From: VXNE01 sp965200505
GTDB lineage: Bacteria; Pseudomonadota; Gammaproteobacteria; Pseudomonadales; Azotimanducaceae
DNA length: 64,000 nucleotides
Direction of reading: 5' to 3'
Assembly: GCA_965200505.1 (NCBI GenBank)
Contig: OZ241343.1
Location: forward strand, 1,674,001 to 1,738,000
Part shown: piece after piece, positions 18,875 through 27,906 of the stretch
Layout of the letters: every line of letters starts with the position of its first letter
Position numbering within the stretch: the stretch's first letter is position 1
The notes under the pieces: model-generated
What the model saw: only the letters and a program-made list of their open reading frames with translations
What the model was told of the DNA's origin: nothing
Databases searched by the model: none
Made by a program: the position numbers and the translations under genes

Positions 18875-20492
18875 ATGCGCCGCTTCAACACCGAGGGGCC
18901 GGTTCGACCGGACGACCACTACGGGATTCCGCCGCTCTCGCGGATGGACGCGGAGGAGCTGCTGCAGCTCATCCACGACAAGCGCTACTTCGTGGTGCAT
19001 GCGCCGCGGCAGACGGGCAAGACCTCGGCCCTCATCGCCCTGCGCGACCTGCTGAACAGCGGCGCCGCGGGCGACTACCGCTGCGTGGACGTGAACGTGG
19101 AACCCGCGCAAGTGGCCCGGGACGACGTGGGGCGCGGCATGAAAGCGATCCTCGGCAGCGTCGCGGACAGCGCGATGCTTCTGGGCGACGAGTATCCCGC
19201 CCAAACTTGGTCCCGCACTTTGGCGGACATGGGACCGGAAAACGCCCTCAGGGGGCTGCTCACCCGTTGGTGCCTGGCGAACCCGACGCCGCTGGTGCTG
19301 CTGGTGGACGAGATCGACTCGCTGGTCGGCGACACCCTGCTCTCGGTGCTCCGCCAGCTCCGCGCCGGCTATCCGCGGCGGCCCCAAGGCTTCCCCCAGA
19401 GCGTGGTGCTGTGCGGCGTCCGGGACATCAGGGACTACCGCATCAAGTCCAGCGCCGGCGAGGTGATCGCCGGCGGCAGCCCGTTCAACGTCGCCGCCAA
19501 GTCCCTGCGCCTGGGGGACTTCACCGAGGCCGAGGCGACGGCGCTCATGGAACAGCACACCGACGAGACCGGGCAGCCCTTCACCGACGCCGCGAGGCGG
19601 GCCGTGTGGACGCAGACCCGCGGCCAGCCGTGGCTGGTGAACGCGCTCTGCGCCGGCGCCTGCTTCGACGACAGGGCCGGGCGCGACCGCTCCCGCGCCA
19701 TCGACGCGGACGCCATCCACGCCGCCCGCGAGGAGTTGATCCTGTCGCGCCGCACGCACTTGGACCAGTTGGCGCACAAGCTGGAGGAGGAGCGCGTGCG
19801 GCGCGTGGTCGGGCCGATCCTCGCCGGCGGCGACGCGGCGTACCAGTTGCGGGATTTGGAGTATGTGCGCGACTTGGGGCTCTTGGCACTGGATGCACCA
19901 CCGCGCATCGCCAATCCGATCTATCAAGAGGTGGTGCCGCGCGAACTCGGCTACATCCTGCAGAGCAGCTTGGACGAGGACATAGCCTGGTACGTCGACG
20001 CCGCCGGCCGCCTGGACATGGGCAAGCTGCTCAAGGCGTTCGCCACCTTCTACGCCGAGCACGCGGGCCACTGGCTGGGGCAGTTCGAGGACTACCGGGA
20101 AGGACTACCGGGAAGCCGCCCCGCAGCTCATCCTGCAGGCTTACCTGCAGCGCATCGTGAACGGCGGCGGGCGCATCGAGCGGGAGTACGGCCTGGGGCG
20201 CGGACGCACGGACCTGCTGGTGCTGTGGCCACGCGAGCCCGGGCAGCCGTCGGACCTGTGGGAGCGGTTCGTCATCGAGTGCAAGGTGCTGCGGGACGCG
20301 GACCGCCAGAGCCTCGAGAGCACCATCGAACGCGGCGTCGAGCAGACCCTCGGCTACATGGAGCGGTGCAGGGCGGAGGAAGGGCATCTGGTGCTGATCG
20401 ACCGCCGCGGGGGCGGTTCAGATAATCGAGCCGAGGCGGAGGTCAGCAAGCCCCTAGACGACGAGCGAAGCGTGACCATCTGGATGCTCTGA
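18875..20492 (+). pseudogene. AAA-like ATPase/nuclease copy 3, frameshifted
   Basis: The ATPase part is intact (Walker A and B as in the other copies, its own variable block with YPAQTWSRTLADMG), but a 13-bp tandem duplication at 20089-20114 shifts the frame after FEDYRE. The shifted frame runs on without meaning to 20425. The original frame resumes and encodes the whole nuclease domain (GRTDLLVLW, IECKVL, EQTLGYM) to a stop at 20492. Similarity to copies 1 and 2 stops near 20409, and the tail instead ends VTIWML. Unless the duplication is lost or bypassed, the product lacks the nuclease domain. A sequencing error is less likely, because the shift is a clean duplication. Confidence 0.8.
20089..20114. 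repeat. 13-bp tandem duplication causing frameshift
   Basis: GGACTACCGGGAA occurs twice in direct succession, where the other two paralogues have a single unit. The extra 13 bases change the reading frame. Confidence 0.95.
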
Positions 20493-20508
20493 CGCCACGG
20501 TGAAGTAG

Positions 20509-20754
20509 ATGCAGGCAACAATGACCAGCAAGGGCCGGGTGACCATCCCCAAGCCGATTCGGGACAAGCTGCTCCTTGAACCCGGCGACAAGCTTGAACT
20601 GGCGCTGGTGGAAGGCGGCGGCTTGCTCGTCACGCCCGTCACGGCACCCGTGGCCCGTCTGAAAGGCATGGTGCCGAGACCAGATGCTCCGCTGAGTCTC
20701 GAGACCCTCGACGCGGCGGCGGCAAAGGCGGCGGCCGGGCCGCCGCTCAAGTGA
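20509..20754 (+). CDS. AbrB/MazE-type antitoxin (VapB-like)
   Basis: 81 residues. The N-terminal half MQATMTSKGRVTIPKPIRDK followed by LEPGDKLEL is the swapped-hairpin AbrB/SpoVT DNA-binding domain of type II antitoxins; the C-terminal part (LKGMVPRPDAPLSLETLDAA) matches the toxin-binding tail of VapB antitoxins that pair with PIN-domain VapC RNases. It would bind its own promoter and neutralise the toxin. Here no full toxin follows; only a 25-codon vestige is present. It may act as an orphan antitoxin against a toxin elsewhere, or be decaying. Confidence 0.85.
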   Translation: MQATMTSKGRVTIPKPIRDKLLLEPGDKLELALVEGGGLLVTPVTAPVARLKGMVPRPDAPLSLETLDAAAAKAAAGPPLK

Positions 20755-20828
20755 TTGGGCTGAACGCCCCCCATTACGCCGAAATTGCACCGCCTTGGCC
20801 TTGTCGGGCATCGCCGCCTGCCCTATAA
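20751..20828 (+). pseudogene. Possible VapC toxin remnant
   Basis: A GTG overlapping the antitoxin stop (GTGA) begins V-I-G-L-N, like the MIGLDTNVL start of VapC toxins at exactly the expected position, but similarity ends after five residues and the frame closes at 20828. The match is short, so this is a guess. Confidence 0.3.
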
Positions 20829-20829
20829 C
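20801..20829 (+). promoter_or_regulatory. Promoter of the HMG-CoA reductase fusion gene
   Basis: -35 TTGTCG at 20801-20806 and -10 TATAAC at 20824-20829 with exactly 17 bases between them; transcription would start near 20836, 33 bases before ATG 20869. GGGAGAG lies in the leader as ribosome-binding site. Confidence 0.6.
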
Positions 20830-20868
20830 CCGTCCCGTCGCGGCGTTCCGTCGTTCGGGAGAGTCCAT

Positions 20869-23124
20869 ATGACAGCCAAGTCGGCGGCGGCGAGCGGCTC
20901 CCGCATCCCCAACTTCTTCCGCATGGCCATCAACGAGCGCTTGGCGGCGCTCAAGGAGCGCGGGCTGCTCACCGAGCAGGATTTGCGCGCGCTGGCGTCC
21001 GGCGAGCACACCTTGGCGCTGCCCGTGGCAGACCGGATGATTGAGAACGTCGTGGGCGTGTTGGGCCTGCCGTTGGGCGTGGCGCTCAACTTCCTCATCA
21101 ACGGCAAGGACTATGTGGTGCCCTTGTCGGTTGAGGAGCCATCCATCGTCGCCGGCTTGTCCGGCGCGGCGCGGGTGGCGCGGCTGTCCGGCGGCTTTCA
21201 GGCCGAAGCGACAGACCCCATCCTCATCGGCCAAGTGCAGTTGGTCGGCATGGCAGACCCCAGCGCCGCCATGCAGGCGCTCTTGGCGCACCGAGAGGAG
21301 ATTCTGAGCCTCGCCAACAGCCTGCATCCCAAAATGGTCGCGCGTGGCGGCGGGGCGCGGGACATCGAGGTGTTCCATCACGTCGCGCCCGAAGATGGGC
21401 GCGACATGGTGGTGCTGCATCTTCTGGTCGATACACGGGACGCGATGGGCGCGAACCTCGTGAACGGCATGTGCGAAGGCATCGCCACCCTCGTCGAGTC
21501 CATCGGCGGCGGCAAGGTGTTTCTGCGCATCCTCTCCAACCTGACGAACCGGGCGCTGGTGCGGGCCAGCGTGCGCATCCCCGCCCAGAACTTGGAGACG
21601 AAGGGCTACGCCGGCGAGGAAGTCCGCGACGGCATCATTCTGGCGAGCGACTTGGCGCGGGTGGACAGCTACCGGGCCGCCACCCACAACAAGGGCATCA
21701 TGAACGGCGTGGATGCCGTCGCCATCGCCACCGGCAACGACTTCCGCGCCCTCGAAGCCGCAGCCCACGCCTACGCCGCGCGCGACGGCCAATATCGCGG
21801 CCTCACCCGTTGGAGCAAGGACGCGGCCGGCGATCTCATCGGCGAAATCGAGATGCCGATGAAGGTGGGCACCGTGGGCGGCTCGCTGGAGACCAATCCC
21901 ACGGTGCGCATCAATCACCGCCTGCTCGGCTCGCCCAACGCGCCGGAGCTCGCCACGGTGATGGGCGCGGTGGGGCTGGCGCAGAACTACGCGGCGTTGC
22001 GGGCGCTTTCCACCTCCGGCATCCAACAGAACCACATGACGCTGCACGCCCGCAGCGTCGCCGCCGCGGCCGGCGTGCCGGCAGATCGTTTCGACGAAGT
22101 GGTGGAAGCCCTCATCGAATCCGGCGAGATCAAGGTGTGGAAAGCCCAAGAAATCATGGCGCGACGGCAGCCACCCGCCACGCCCGAGCCGGTGCCTTCG
22201 GACGAACCGCGCAGCACCGCCTGCGGCAAGGCCATCCTGCTCGGCGAACATGCGGTGGTGTATGGCCGCGCCGCCTTGGCCGCGCCCATTCCGCTGGCGG
22301 TGGAAGCGCGTGTGATGGACGGGCGCGACGGCGTTCAACTGCTGATACCGCGCTGGGGCGTCGAGCAGCGGGTGCCGCCGGCGGACGAGCGGCCGCAAGG
22401 CGTCGCCGGAGTGCTCGCCACCTTGCTGGGGAACTTGGAGCTGGGCGGACAAGCCATGACGATAGAAGTGTTTCCGCACCTGCCCCGGGCGATGGGGTTG
22501 GGCGGCTCCGCGGCGCTGGCCGTGGCGGTGCTGCGCGCCTTGGACGCCCATTACACGCTGAACCTCACGGACGCGGACCTGAATCGTCTCGCCTTCCAAT
22601 GCGAGAAGGCCGCCCACGGCGCCGCGTCCGGCGTGGACAACACGGTGGCGGTGTATGGCGCCCCCATGCTGTACCGCAACACCGGCGAGCCGCATTTCGA
22701 GCGGTTGGCGGTCGCGCGGCCCGCGCCCATGGTGGTGGGCGTTTCCGGCAAGGAGAGCTTCACCGCCGCCACCGTGGCCCAAGTGCGCGCCGTATGGCAG
22801 CGCGAGCCGGCCCGCTACGAGGCGCTCTTCGACCAAATCGAGGGGTTGACGCTGAGCGCCGCGGACGCCCTGCGCGGCGGTGAGCTCAACGAGCTGGGCG
22901 AGTTGATGAACCTCTGCCACGGCTACCTCAACGCCCTGCAACTCTCCACGCCGGAATTGGAGGAGATGGTGCATCTGGCGCGCACCAACGGCGCTGCCGG
23001 CGCCAAGCTCACCGGCGGCGGCGGCGGTGGTTCCATCATTGCGCTCTGCCCAACGGACGGCGAGGGCGTCGCCACGGCGATTCGTGGCGCCGGTTACGAG
23101 GCATTCACCTTCGAGGTGGGTTAG
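20869..23124 (+). CDS. mvaA-mvk: Bifunctional class II HMG-CoA reductase-mevalonate kinase fusion
   Basis: 751 residues from ATG 20869. Residues about 1-430 are a full class II HMG-CoA reductase: ENVVGVLGLPLGVALNFLING, VEEPSIVAGLS (catalytic Glu), DAMGANLVNGM (nucleotide binding), ATHNKGIMNGVD (catalytic Lys), GNDFRALEA (catalytic Asp), GTVGGSLETNP, and QQNHMTLHARS with the catalytic His. A proline-rich linker near 430-448 joins a complete GHMP mevalonate kinase: GKAILLGEHAVVYG, LPRAMGLGGSAALAVAV (phosphate loop), AAHGAASGVDNTV (catalytic Asp) and GAKLTGGGGGGSIIALC. It would turn HMG-CoA into mevalonate and then mevalonate-5-phosphate. It precedes cdsA, and dxr is missing from this locus. Reductase direction is inferred from the fusion to the kinase; class II enzymes can also be degradative. 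Confidence 0.93.
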   Translation: MTAKSAAASGSRIPNFFRMAINERLAALKERGLLTEQDLRALASGEHTLALPVADRMIENVVGVLGLPLGVALNFLINGKDYVVPLSVEEPSIVAGLSGAARVARLSGGFQAEATDPILIGQVQLVGMADPSAAMQALLAHREEILSLANSLHPKMVARGGGARDIEVFHHVAPEDGRDMVVLHLLVDTRDAMGANLVNGMCEGIATLVESIGGGKVFLRILSNLTNRALVRASVRIPAQNLETKGYAGEEVRDGIILASDLARVDSYRAATHNKGIMNGVDAVAIATGNDFRALEAAAHAYAARDGQYRGLTRWSKDAAGDLIGEIEMPMKVGTVGGSLETNPTVRINHRLLGSPNAPELATVMGAVGLAQNYAALRALSTSGIQQNHMTLHARSVAAAAGVPADRFDEVVEALIESGEIKVWKAQEIMARRQPPATPEPVPSDEPRSTACGKAILLGEHAVVYGRAALAAPIPLAVEARVMDGRDGVQLLIPRWGVEQRVPPADERPQGVAGVLATLLGNLELGGQAMTIEVFPHLPRAMGLGGSAALAVAVLRALDAHYTLNLTDADLNRLAFQCEKAAHGAASGVDNTVAVYGAPMLYRNTGEPHFERLAVARPAPMVVGVSGKESFTAATVAQVRAVWQREPARYEALFDQIEGLTLSAADALRGGELNELGELMNLCHGYLNALQLSTPELEEMVHLARTNGAAGAKLTGGGGGGSIIALCPTDGEGVATAIRGAGYEAFTFEVG

Positions 23125-23265
23125 GGTTCGCGCCGTGGGCCAGGGAAACCACCGCGTGGCAATTGGAACGGGTCGGCTCAGGCGCTTGGCGATGGCCGCC
23201 CGCGTCCGCGTCTTCTGTGGATGCCAGTGGCGAATCCCGCGGCGCCGCCCAGCCGGTGATGGCGC

Positions 23266-24090
23266 GTGTTGAAGCTGCGCGTCGCCACCGGCATCGGCTT
23301 GGCGGCCGCGCTGCTCGTGCTCATTCTCTGGACGCCGGCCGAGGCGCTCGCCATCTTGCTGCTGTTGTGCGCGGCGGTTGGCCTCACCGAGTGGGCCGCG
23401 CTGTGCGGCTTCAAGGGCAGATGGGCCAAGGCCCGCTACGTGGTGGCTTGCCTCGCCGCCGCGGTGGCGACGTGGCTGTACCCAACGGCGCAATTCGTCG
23501 CCCTGATTCTTGCCTGCGCCTTCTGGGTGTGCGCCGCGGCGTTCGTCGTCACTTACCCTTTGAGCCGCCGCTTGGCCCGCCGGCCGGCCACCCTCGCCGC
23601 GGCGGGGGGAATCATCTTCGTCGGCGCATGGCACGGGCTGATGACGTTGCGGGAACTGGATGCCGGCGCCACCGCCCCGCCCTTCCCGGGTGAGTGGCTG
23701 GTGGTTTGGGCGCTCGTCGTCGCCAGCGTCACGGACACCGGCGCCTACTTCGTCGGCCGCGCCTTCGGCAAGCGGCGGCTGGCGCCCAACGTCAGCCCCG
23801 CCAAGACATGGGAAGGGCTTGCCGGCGGCCTGCTGGCCGGCGTGCTCAGCGGCGCGGCTTTGGCTTGGTGGTTCGGTTGGGGGCCTTTGAGCCAATGGCT
23901 CGCCTTGGCGCTCGGCTTGGCGCTCATCGCCGTGGTCGGCGATCTTTTCGAGAGCGCCGTGAAACGGGCGCGTGACGTGAAGGATTCCGGCGCGTTGCTG
24001 CCCGGCCACGGCGGCGTGCTGGACCGCATCGATTCCGCCCTCGCCGCCGCGCCCGCCTTCGCGCTTTGGGCGATGCTCTTCTTGGTATGA
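23266..24090 (+). CDS. cdsA: Phosphatidate cytidylyltransferase
   Basis: 274 residues starting with GTG at 23266 (a TTG follows at once). Makes CDP-diacylglycerol from phosphatidate and CTP for phospholipid synthesis. About seven or eight membrane helices, and the C-terminal CDS signature KRARDVKDSGALLPGHGGVLDRIDS in two parts, with the acidic residues that bind the metal. It is followed after 35 bp by rseP; in most gammaproteobacteria dxr sits in that gap and uppS precedes cdsA, but neither is present. The 141 bases before it hold no gene. Confidence 0.95.
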   Translation: MLKLRVATGIGLAAALLVLILWTPAEALAILLLLCAAVGLTEWAALCGFKGRWAKARYVVACLAAAVATWLYPTAQFVALILACAFWVCAAAFVVTYPLSRRLARRPATLAAAGGIIFVGAWHGLMTLRELDAGATAPPFPGEWLVVWALVVASVTDTGAYFVGRAFGKRRLAPNVSPAKTWEGLAGGLLAGVLSGAALAWWFGWGPLSQWLALALGLALIAVVGDLFESAVKRARDVKDSGALLPGHGGVLDRIDSALAAAPAFALWAMLFLV

Positions 24091-24125
24091 TGGCGAGCGC
24101 CCCGTAGCGAATCCAGGCGACGCCC

Positions 24126-25451
24126 GTGGAAGCGCTTCAATATGTCTTCTACCTGCTGCTCACCCTTGGCGTGCTCGTCACGGTGCATGAGTATGGGCAC
24201 TATGTGGTCGCCCGCGCTTCGGGCGTTCGCATCCTGCGCTTCTCGGTGGGCTTCGGCCGCGCCCTCCACACATGGACGGATAGCCGCGGCACAGACTTCA
24301 CAATCGCCGCGATTCCCCTCGGCGGCTACCTCAAGATGCTCGAGTCGAGCGAGCGCCCGGCGGGCGCCGAAGCCAAGGACGTAGCCTTCGATGAACTCTC
24401 GCCGGCGTGGCGCATCGCCATCGCCGTCGCCGGGCCGGCCGCCAACTTCCTGCTCGCGTTCGTGGTGTACGCCTTCATCGCCATGATGGGCGTGACGGCG
24501 TTTCTGCCCGTCATCGGCGCGGTGGCGGAAGGCTCGCCGGCGGCGAAGGCGGGGCTCGCTCCGGGGCAGGAACTGGTGCGGGTCGATGGCCGCGCCACCG
24601 AGACTTGGATGGACGTGGGCATGGGGTTGGCCGCCCGCCTCGGCGACACCGGCGAGATTGACCTCGAAGCCCGCTGGCCCGGCCAAACCACGACGCGCAA
24701 CCACGCCATCCCGGTGCATGCCTGGCAGGAAGCCGTCAAGGAGCCAGACCTCTTGGGTTCCATCGGCATCTCCGCCGAGTTGCCCGCCTTGGTTGGCGAA
24801 GTGCTGCCGGAGAGCGCCGCGGCCGCCGCCGGCTTCATGCCTTGGGACCGGGTGGTCGCCGTCGATGGCGCACCGATCACCGCTTGGCGGGATTGGGTGG
24901 AAACCGTGCGGGGCGCACCCGGCGAGACGCTGCAGGTGCGCGTGGCCCGCCAAGGCCAAACGGCGGAGCTTACCTTGGTGCCGGAGGCGGCCGAGGCCAA
25001 CGACAGCAGCGCCGTGGGCTTCGCCGGCGTCGGCGCGGCAACCCGCACGGTTCGCTCCGGGCCGGTGGGCGCCATCGCCGCCGGCGCCCGGGAAACCGTC
25101 GCCAACACCCAGCTTACCTTGAACCTGTTGAAGAAGATGGTGCTGGGCCTCGTGTCGCCCAAGAACCTCTCCGGCCCCATCATGATCGCCAAGGTGGCCA
25201 AGGATTCCGCCGATTCCGGCTGGCGCAACTTCCTCGGCATCCTGGCGCTGCTCTCCATCAGCTTGGGCGTCATCAACCTGTTGCCCATACCGATATTGGA
25301 CGGCGGCCACATCCTGTTCGGCGCCGCCGAGTTGGTCACGCGGCGGCCGGTTTCCCCGCGTGTGCAGGCGGTGGGGCTTAGGATGGGGCTCTTCGTCGTC
25401 GCCTGCATGATGTTGCTCGCGATCTACAACGACATCACACGCTTCCTTTAA
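24126..25451 (+). CDS. rseP: Site-2 intramembrane zinc metalloprotease RseP
   Basis: 441 residues from GTG 24126. Cleaves anti-sigma factor RseA and signal-peptide remnants within the inner membrane. The zinc motif HEYGH lies in the first helix (VTVHEYGHYVVA), two PDZ-like periplasmic domains occupy the middle (KAGLAPGQELVRVDG and AAGFMPWDRVVAVDG), and the second metal-binding region NLLPIPILDGGHILF precedes the last helices. Length is near the usual 450. It sits between cdsA and bamA, as in E. coli except that dxr is absent. Confidence 0.96.
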   Translation: MEALQYVFYLLLTLGVLVTVHEYGHYVVARASGVRILRFSVGFGRALHTWTDSRGTDFTIAAIPLGGYLKMLESSERPAGAEAKDVAFDELSPAWRIAIAVAGPAANFLLAFVVYAFIAMMGVTAFLPVIGAVAEGSPAAKAGLAPGQELVRVDGRATETWMDVGMGLAARLGDTGEIDLEARWPGQTTTRNHAIPVHAWQEAVKEPDLLGSIGISAELPALVGEVLPESAAAAAGFMPWDRVVAVDGAPITAWRDWVETVRGAPGETLQVRVARQGQTAELTLVPEAAEANDSSAVGFAGVGAATRTVRSGPVGAIAAGARETVANTQLTLNLLKKMVLGLVSPKNLSGPIMIAKVAKDSADSGWRNFLGILALLSISLGVINLLPIPILDGGHILFGAAELVTRRPVSPRVQAVGLRMGLFVVACMMLLAIYNDITRFL

Positions 25452-25475
25452 CCCGTCGCCGAGAAAGGAGACACC

Positions 25476-27872
25476 GTGGCGCAGCGCCGCATGACCAGAA
25501 ACCTACGCCTCGCGGCGCTTGCCGCGGCATGGCTCGCTTCATCCGCACTGGCCTTTGAGCCGTTCCGCGTCGCGGACATCCAGCTGCAGGGGCTGCAGCG
25601 GGTTTCCGCCGGCACCGTGTTCAACCTGCTGCCGGTGAATGTCGGGGACGACGTGGATGCCGTGAGCGTCCGGGAACTGGTGCGGCTCTTGTTCGGTTCC
25701 GGCTACTTCGACGACGTGCGCATCGCCCGCGAGGCGAACGTGCTCATCGTGGCCGTGGAAGAGCGCCCGGCCATCGAATCCATCGAGATCGACGGCAACA
25801 AGGCCATCAAGACCGAGGCCCTGTTGGAGGGGCTGGCCGCGCAAGGGCTGCGCGAGGGGGAAATCTTCAAGCAAGCCACCCTCACCCGCGTGGGGCTTGA
25901 GCTGGAACGCCAGTATGTGGCGCAGGGGCGTTACGCCGCCAGCATCGAAACCAACGTGGATGAACTGCCACGCAACCGGGTGGCCATCGCCATCAACATC
26001 GAGGAAGGCAAGGGCTCCGGCATCAAGCACATCAACGTGGTGGGCAACACGAAGTTCACCCAAGCCGAGTTGTTGGAGGGGCTGGAACTGCAGCATCCGA
26101 GCTTGTTCTCCTTCATTGGCGGCGGCGACAAATACTCCCGCGAGAAGCTCACCGGCGACATGGAGAAGCTCGAGGCCCATTACCAAGACCGCGGCCACGT
26201 CGAGATGTCCATCACCACCGCGCAGGTGAGCATCACGCCGGATCGCCAAGGGGTGTACGTCACCATCAACATCGACGAAGGCGAGACCTACACGGTGGAA
26301 GATGTGGATCTCATCGGCGAACTGAACGACGTGGAACCGGATGCCATCCGCAACCTGTTCCTGGTGGCGCCGGGGCAGACGTTCTCCCGCGCCCGCGTCA
26401 CCGCCACCGAGGAACGCATCACCCAGGCGCTCGGCAACTCCGGCTACACCTTCGCGTCCGCCTCCGGCATCCCCGAGATCGACCGCGACGCCGGCACGGT
26501 GGACGTGAAGTTCTACATCGACGCCGGCAAACGCGCTTATGTGCGGCGGCTCTCCTTCGCCGGCAACACCATCACCCACGACGAGGTGCTGCGCCGCGAG
26601 ATGCGCCAAATGGAAGGTGGCTGGGCGTCCGCCGCGGCCATCGACCTATCCAAGGTGCGCCTCGAACGCTTGGGCTTCTTCGAGGAAGTGAGCGTGGAGA
26701 CGCCGGCGGTGCCCGGCGCCGATGACCAAATCGACGTCGAGTTCACCGTCAAGGAGCAACCCACCGGCAACATGACCGGCACTGTCGGCTACAGCGAGGG
26801 CTACGGCTTGATCCTCGCCGCCGGCTATCAGCAGCGCAACTTCGCCGGCACCGGCAACAGCCTGGGCGTGAACCTGAGTTGGAGCGACTTCGTGAAGTCC
26901 TTGAGCTTCAACTACTTCGACCCCTACTTCACCGCGGACGGCATCAGCCGCGGCTACAGCGTGTATTTCCGCCGGTCAGACTTTCACGCCCGCCACATCG
27001 CCCGCTTCTCCACGGACGCCTACGGCGCCGGCGTGAACTTCGGCTTCCCCATCGGCGAGACGCAACGGCTGCAGTTCGGCGTGACCGCGGAGCAGACGGA
27101 GATCACCGAAGGCGCATTCGCGGCCCTCGAAATCGCGGACTTCCTCGATCGGGAAGGCGAGACGTTCCTGAACTTCAAGGCCGAGGGGGTGTGGAGCAGT
27201 TCCACGCTGAACCGCGGCCTCTTCCCCACCGCCGGACGCGCACAGTCCGTGGCGCTGGAAGTGGCCGTGCCGGGGAGTGATTTGTCCTTCTACAAGCTGC
27301 GCTACGAAGGCGACATCTACTTCCCGTTCTCCCAAGAATGGTCTTTGCGGCTGCGCACGGAGGTGGGCTACGGCGGCGTGTACGGCGACACCCGCACCTT
27401 CCCGTTCTACGAGCACTTCTTCGCCGGCGGCTTCGGCTCCGTGCGAGGCTTCGAGAACAGCACCTTGGGGCCCCGCGCCACCGAGGGGGAGCAATCCTTC
27501 TTCAGCAGCCGCCGGGGTTCGCCCATCGGCGGCAACCTCCTGGTGGAGGCCAGCGCCGAGCTCATCTTCCCGTTGCCCTTGGTGGAGAACACCCGGCAGT
27601 TCCGGCCGGTGATCTTCATCGACGCCGGCAACGTCTTCAACACAGACTGCCCCACCGCCGAGCGCCTCGGCACCGCCACCGGCCGAGACCCGGCGGAAAT
27701 CAACGTGCGCTGCTCGGAGTTCTCGGCGGACGAACTGCGCTACAGCGCCGGCGTGTCCGTCTCTTGGCTGACGCGCATGGGCCCGATGACCTTCGCGCTG
27801 GCCGTGCCGTTCAACGCGGCGCCTTACGACGAGGAAGAGCGGTTCTCCTTCGAGATGGGGCGCACCTTCTGA
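25476..27872 (+). CDS. bamA: Outer membrane protein assembly factor BamA
   Basis: 798 residues from GTG 25476 with GAAAGGAG upstream. A signal peptide ends near SSALAFEPF, followed by five POTRA repeats (about residues 25-425) that bind BAM lipoproteins and substrate, and a C-terminal 16-strand beta-barrel. The lid-loop motif VRGF appears in FGSVRGFENSTLGPR, and the protein ends in an aromatic residue (MGRTF), the usual barrel signal. It inserts outer-membrane proteins. The next gene is not skp/lpxD, so the usual bamA-skp-lpxD order is broken here. Confidence 0.97.
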   Translation: MAQRRMTRNLRLAALAAAWLASSALAFEPFRVADIQLQGLQRVSAGTVFNLLPVNVGDDVDAVSVRELVRLLFGSGYFDDVRIAREANVLIVAVEERPAIESIEIDGNKAIKTEALLEGLAAQGLREGEIFKQATLTRVGLELERQYVAQGRYAASIETNVDELPRNRVAIAINIEEGKGSGIKHINVVGNTKFTQAELLEGLELQHPSLFSFIGGGDKYSREKLTGDMEKLEAHYQDRGHVEMSITTAQVSITPDRQGVYVTINIDEGETYTVEDVDLIGELNDVEPDAIRNLFLVAPGQTFSRARVTATEERITQALGNSGYTFASASGIPEIDRDAGTVDVKFYIDAGKRAYVRRLSFAGNTITHDEVLRREMRQMEGGWASAAAIDLSKVRLERLGFFEEVSVETPAVPGADDQIDVEFTVKEQPTGNMTGTVGYSEGYGLILAAGYQQRNFAGTGNSLGVNLSWSDFVKSLSFNYFDPYFTADGISRGYSVYFRRSDFHARHIARFSTDAYGAGVNFGFPIGETQRLQFGVTAEQTEITEGAFAALEIADFLDREGETFLNFKAEGVWSSSTLNRGLFPTAGRAQSVALEVAVPGSDLSFYKLRYEGDIYFPFSQEWSLRLRTEVGYGGVYGDTRTFPFYEHFFAGGFGSVRGFENSTLGPRATEGEQSFFSSRRGSPIGGNLLVEASAELIFPLPLVENTRQFRPVIFIDAGNVFNTDCPTAERLGTATGRDPAEINVRCSEFSADELRYSAGVSVSWLTRMGPMTFALAVPFNAAPYDEEERFSFEMGRTF

Positions 27873-27906
27873 GCTGGGCCTCGGCACCGATGGGGAGCAA
27901 ACCAGC

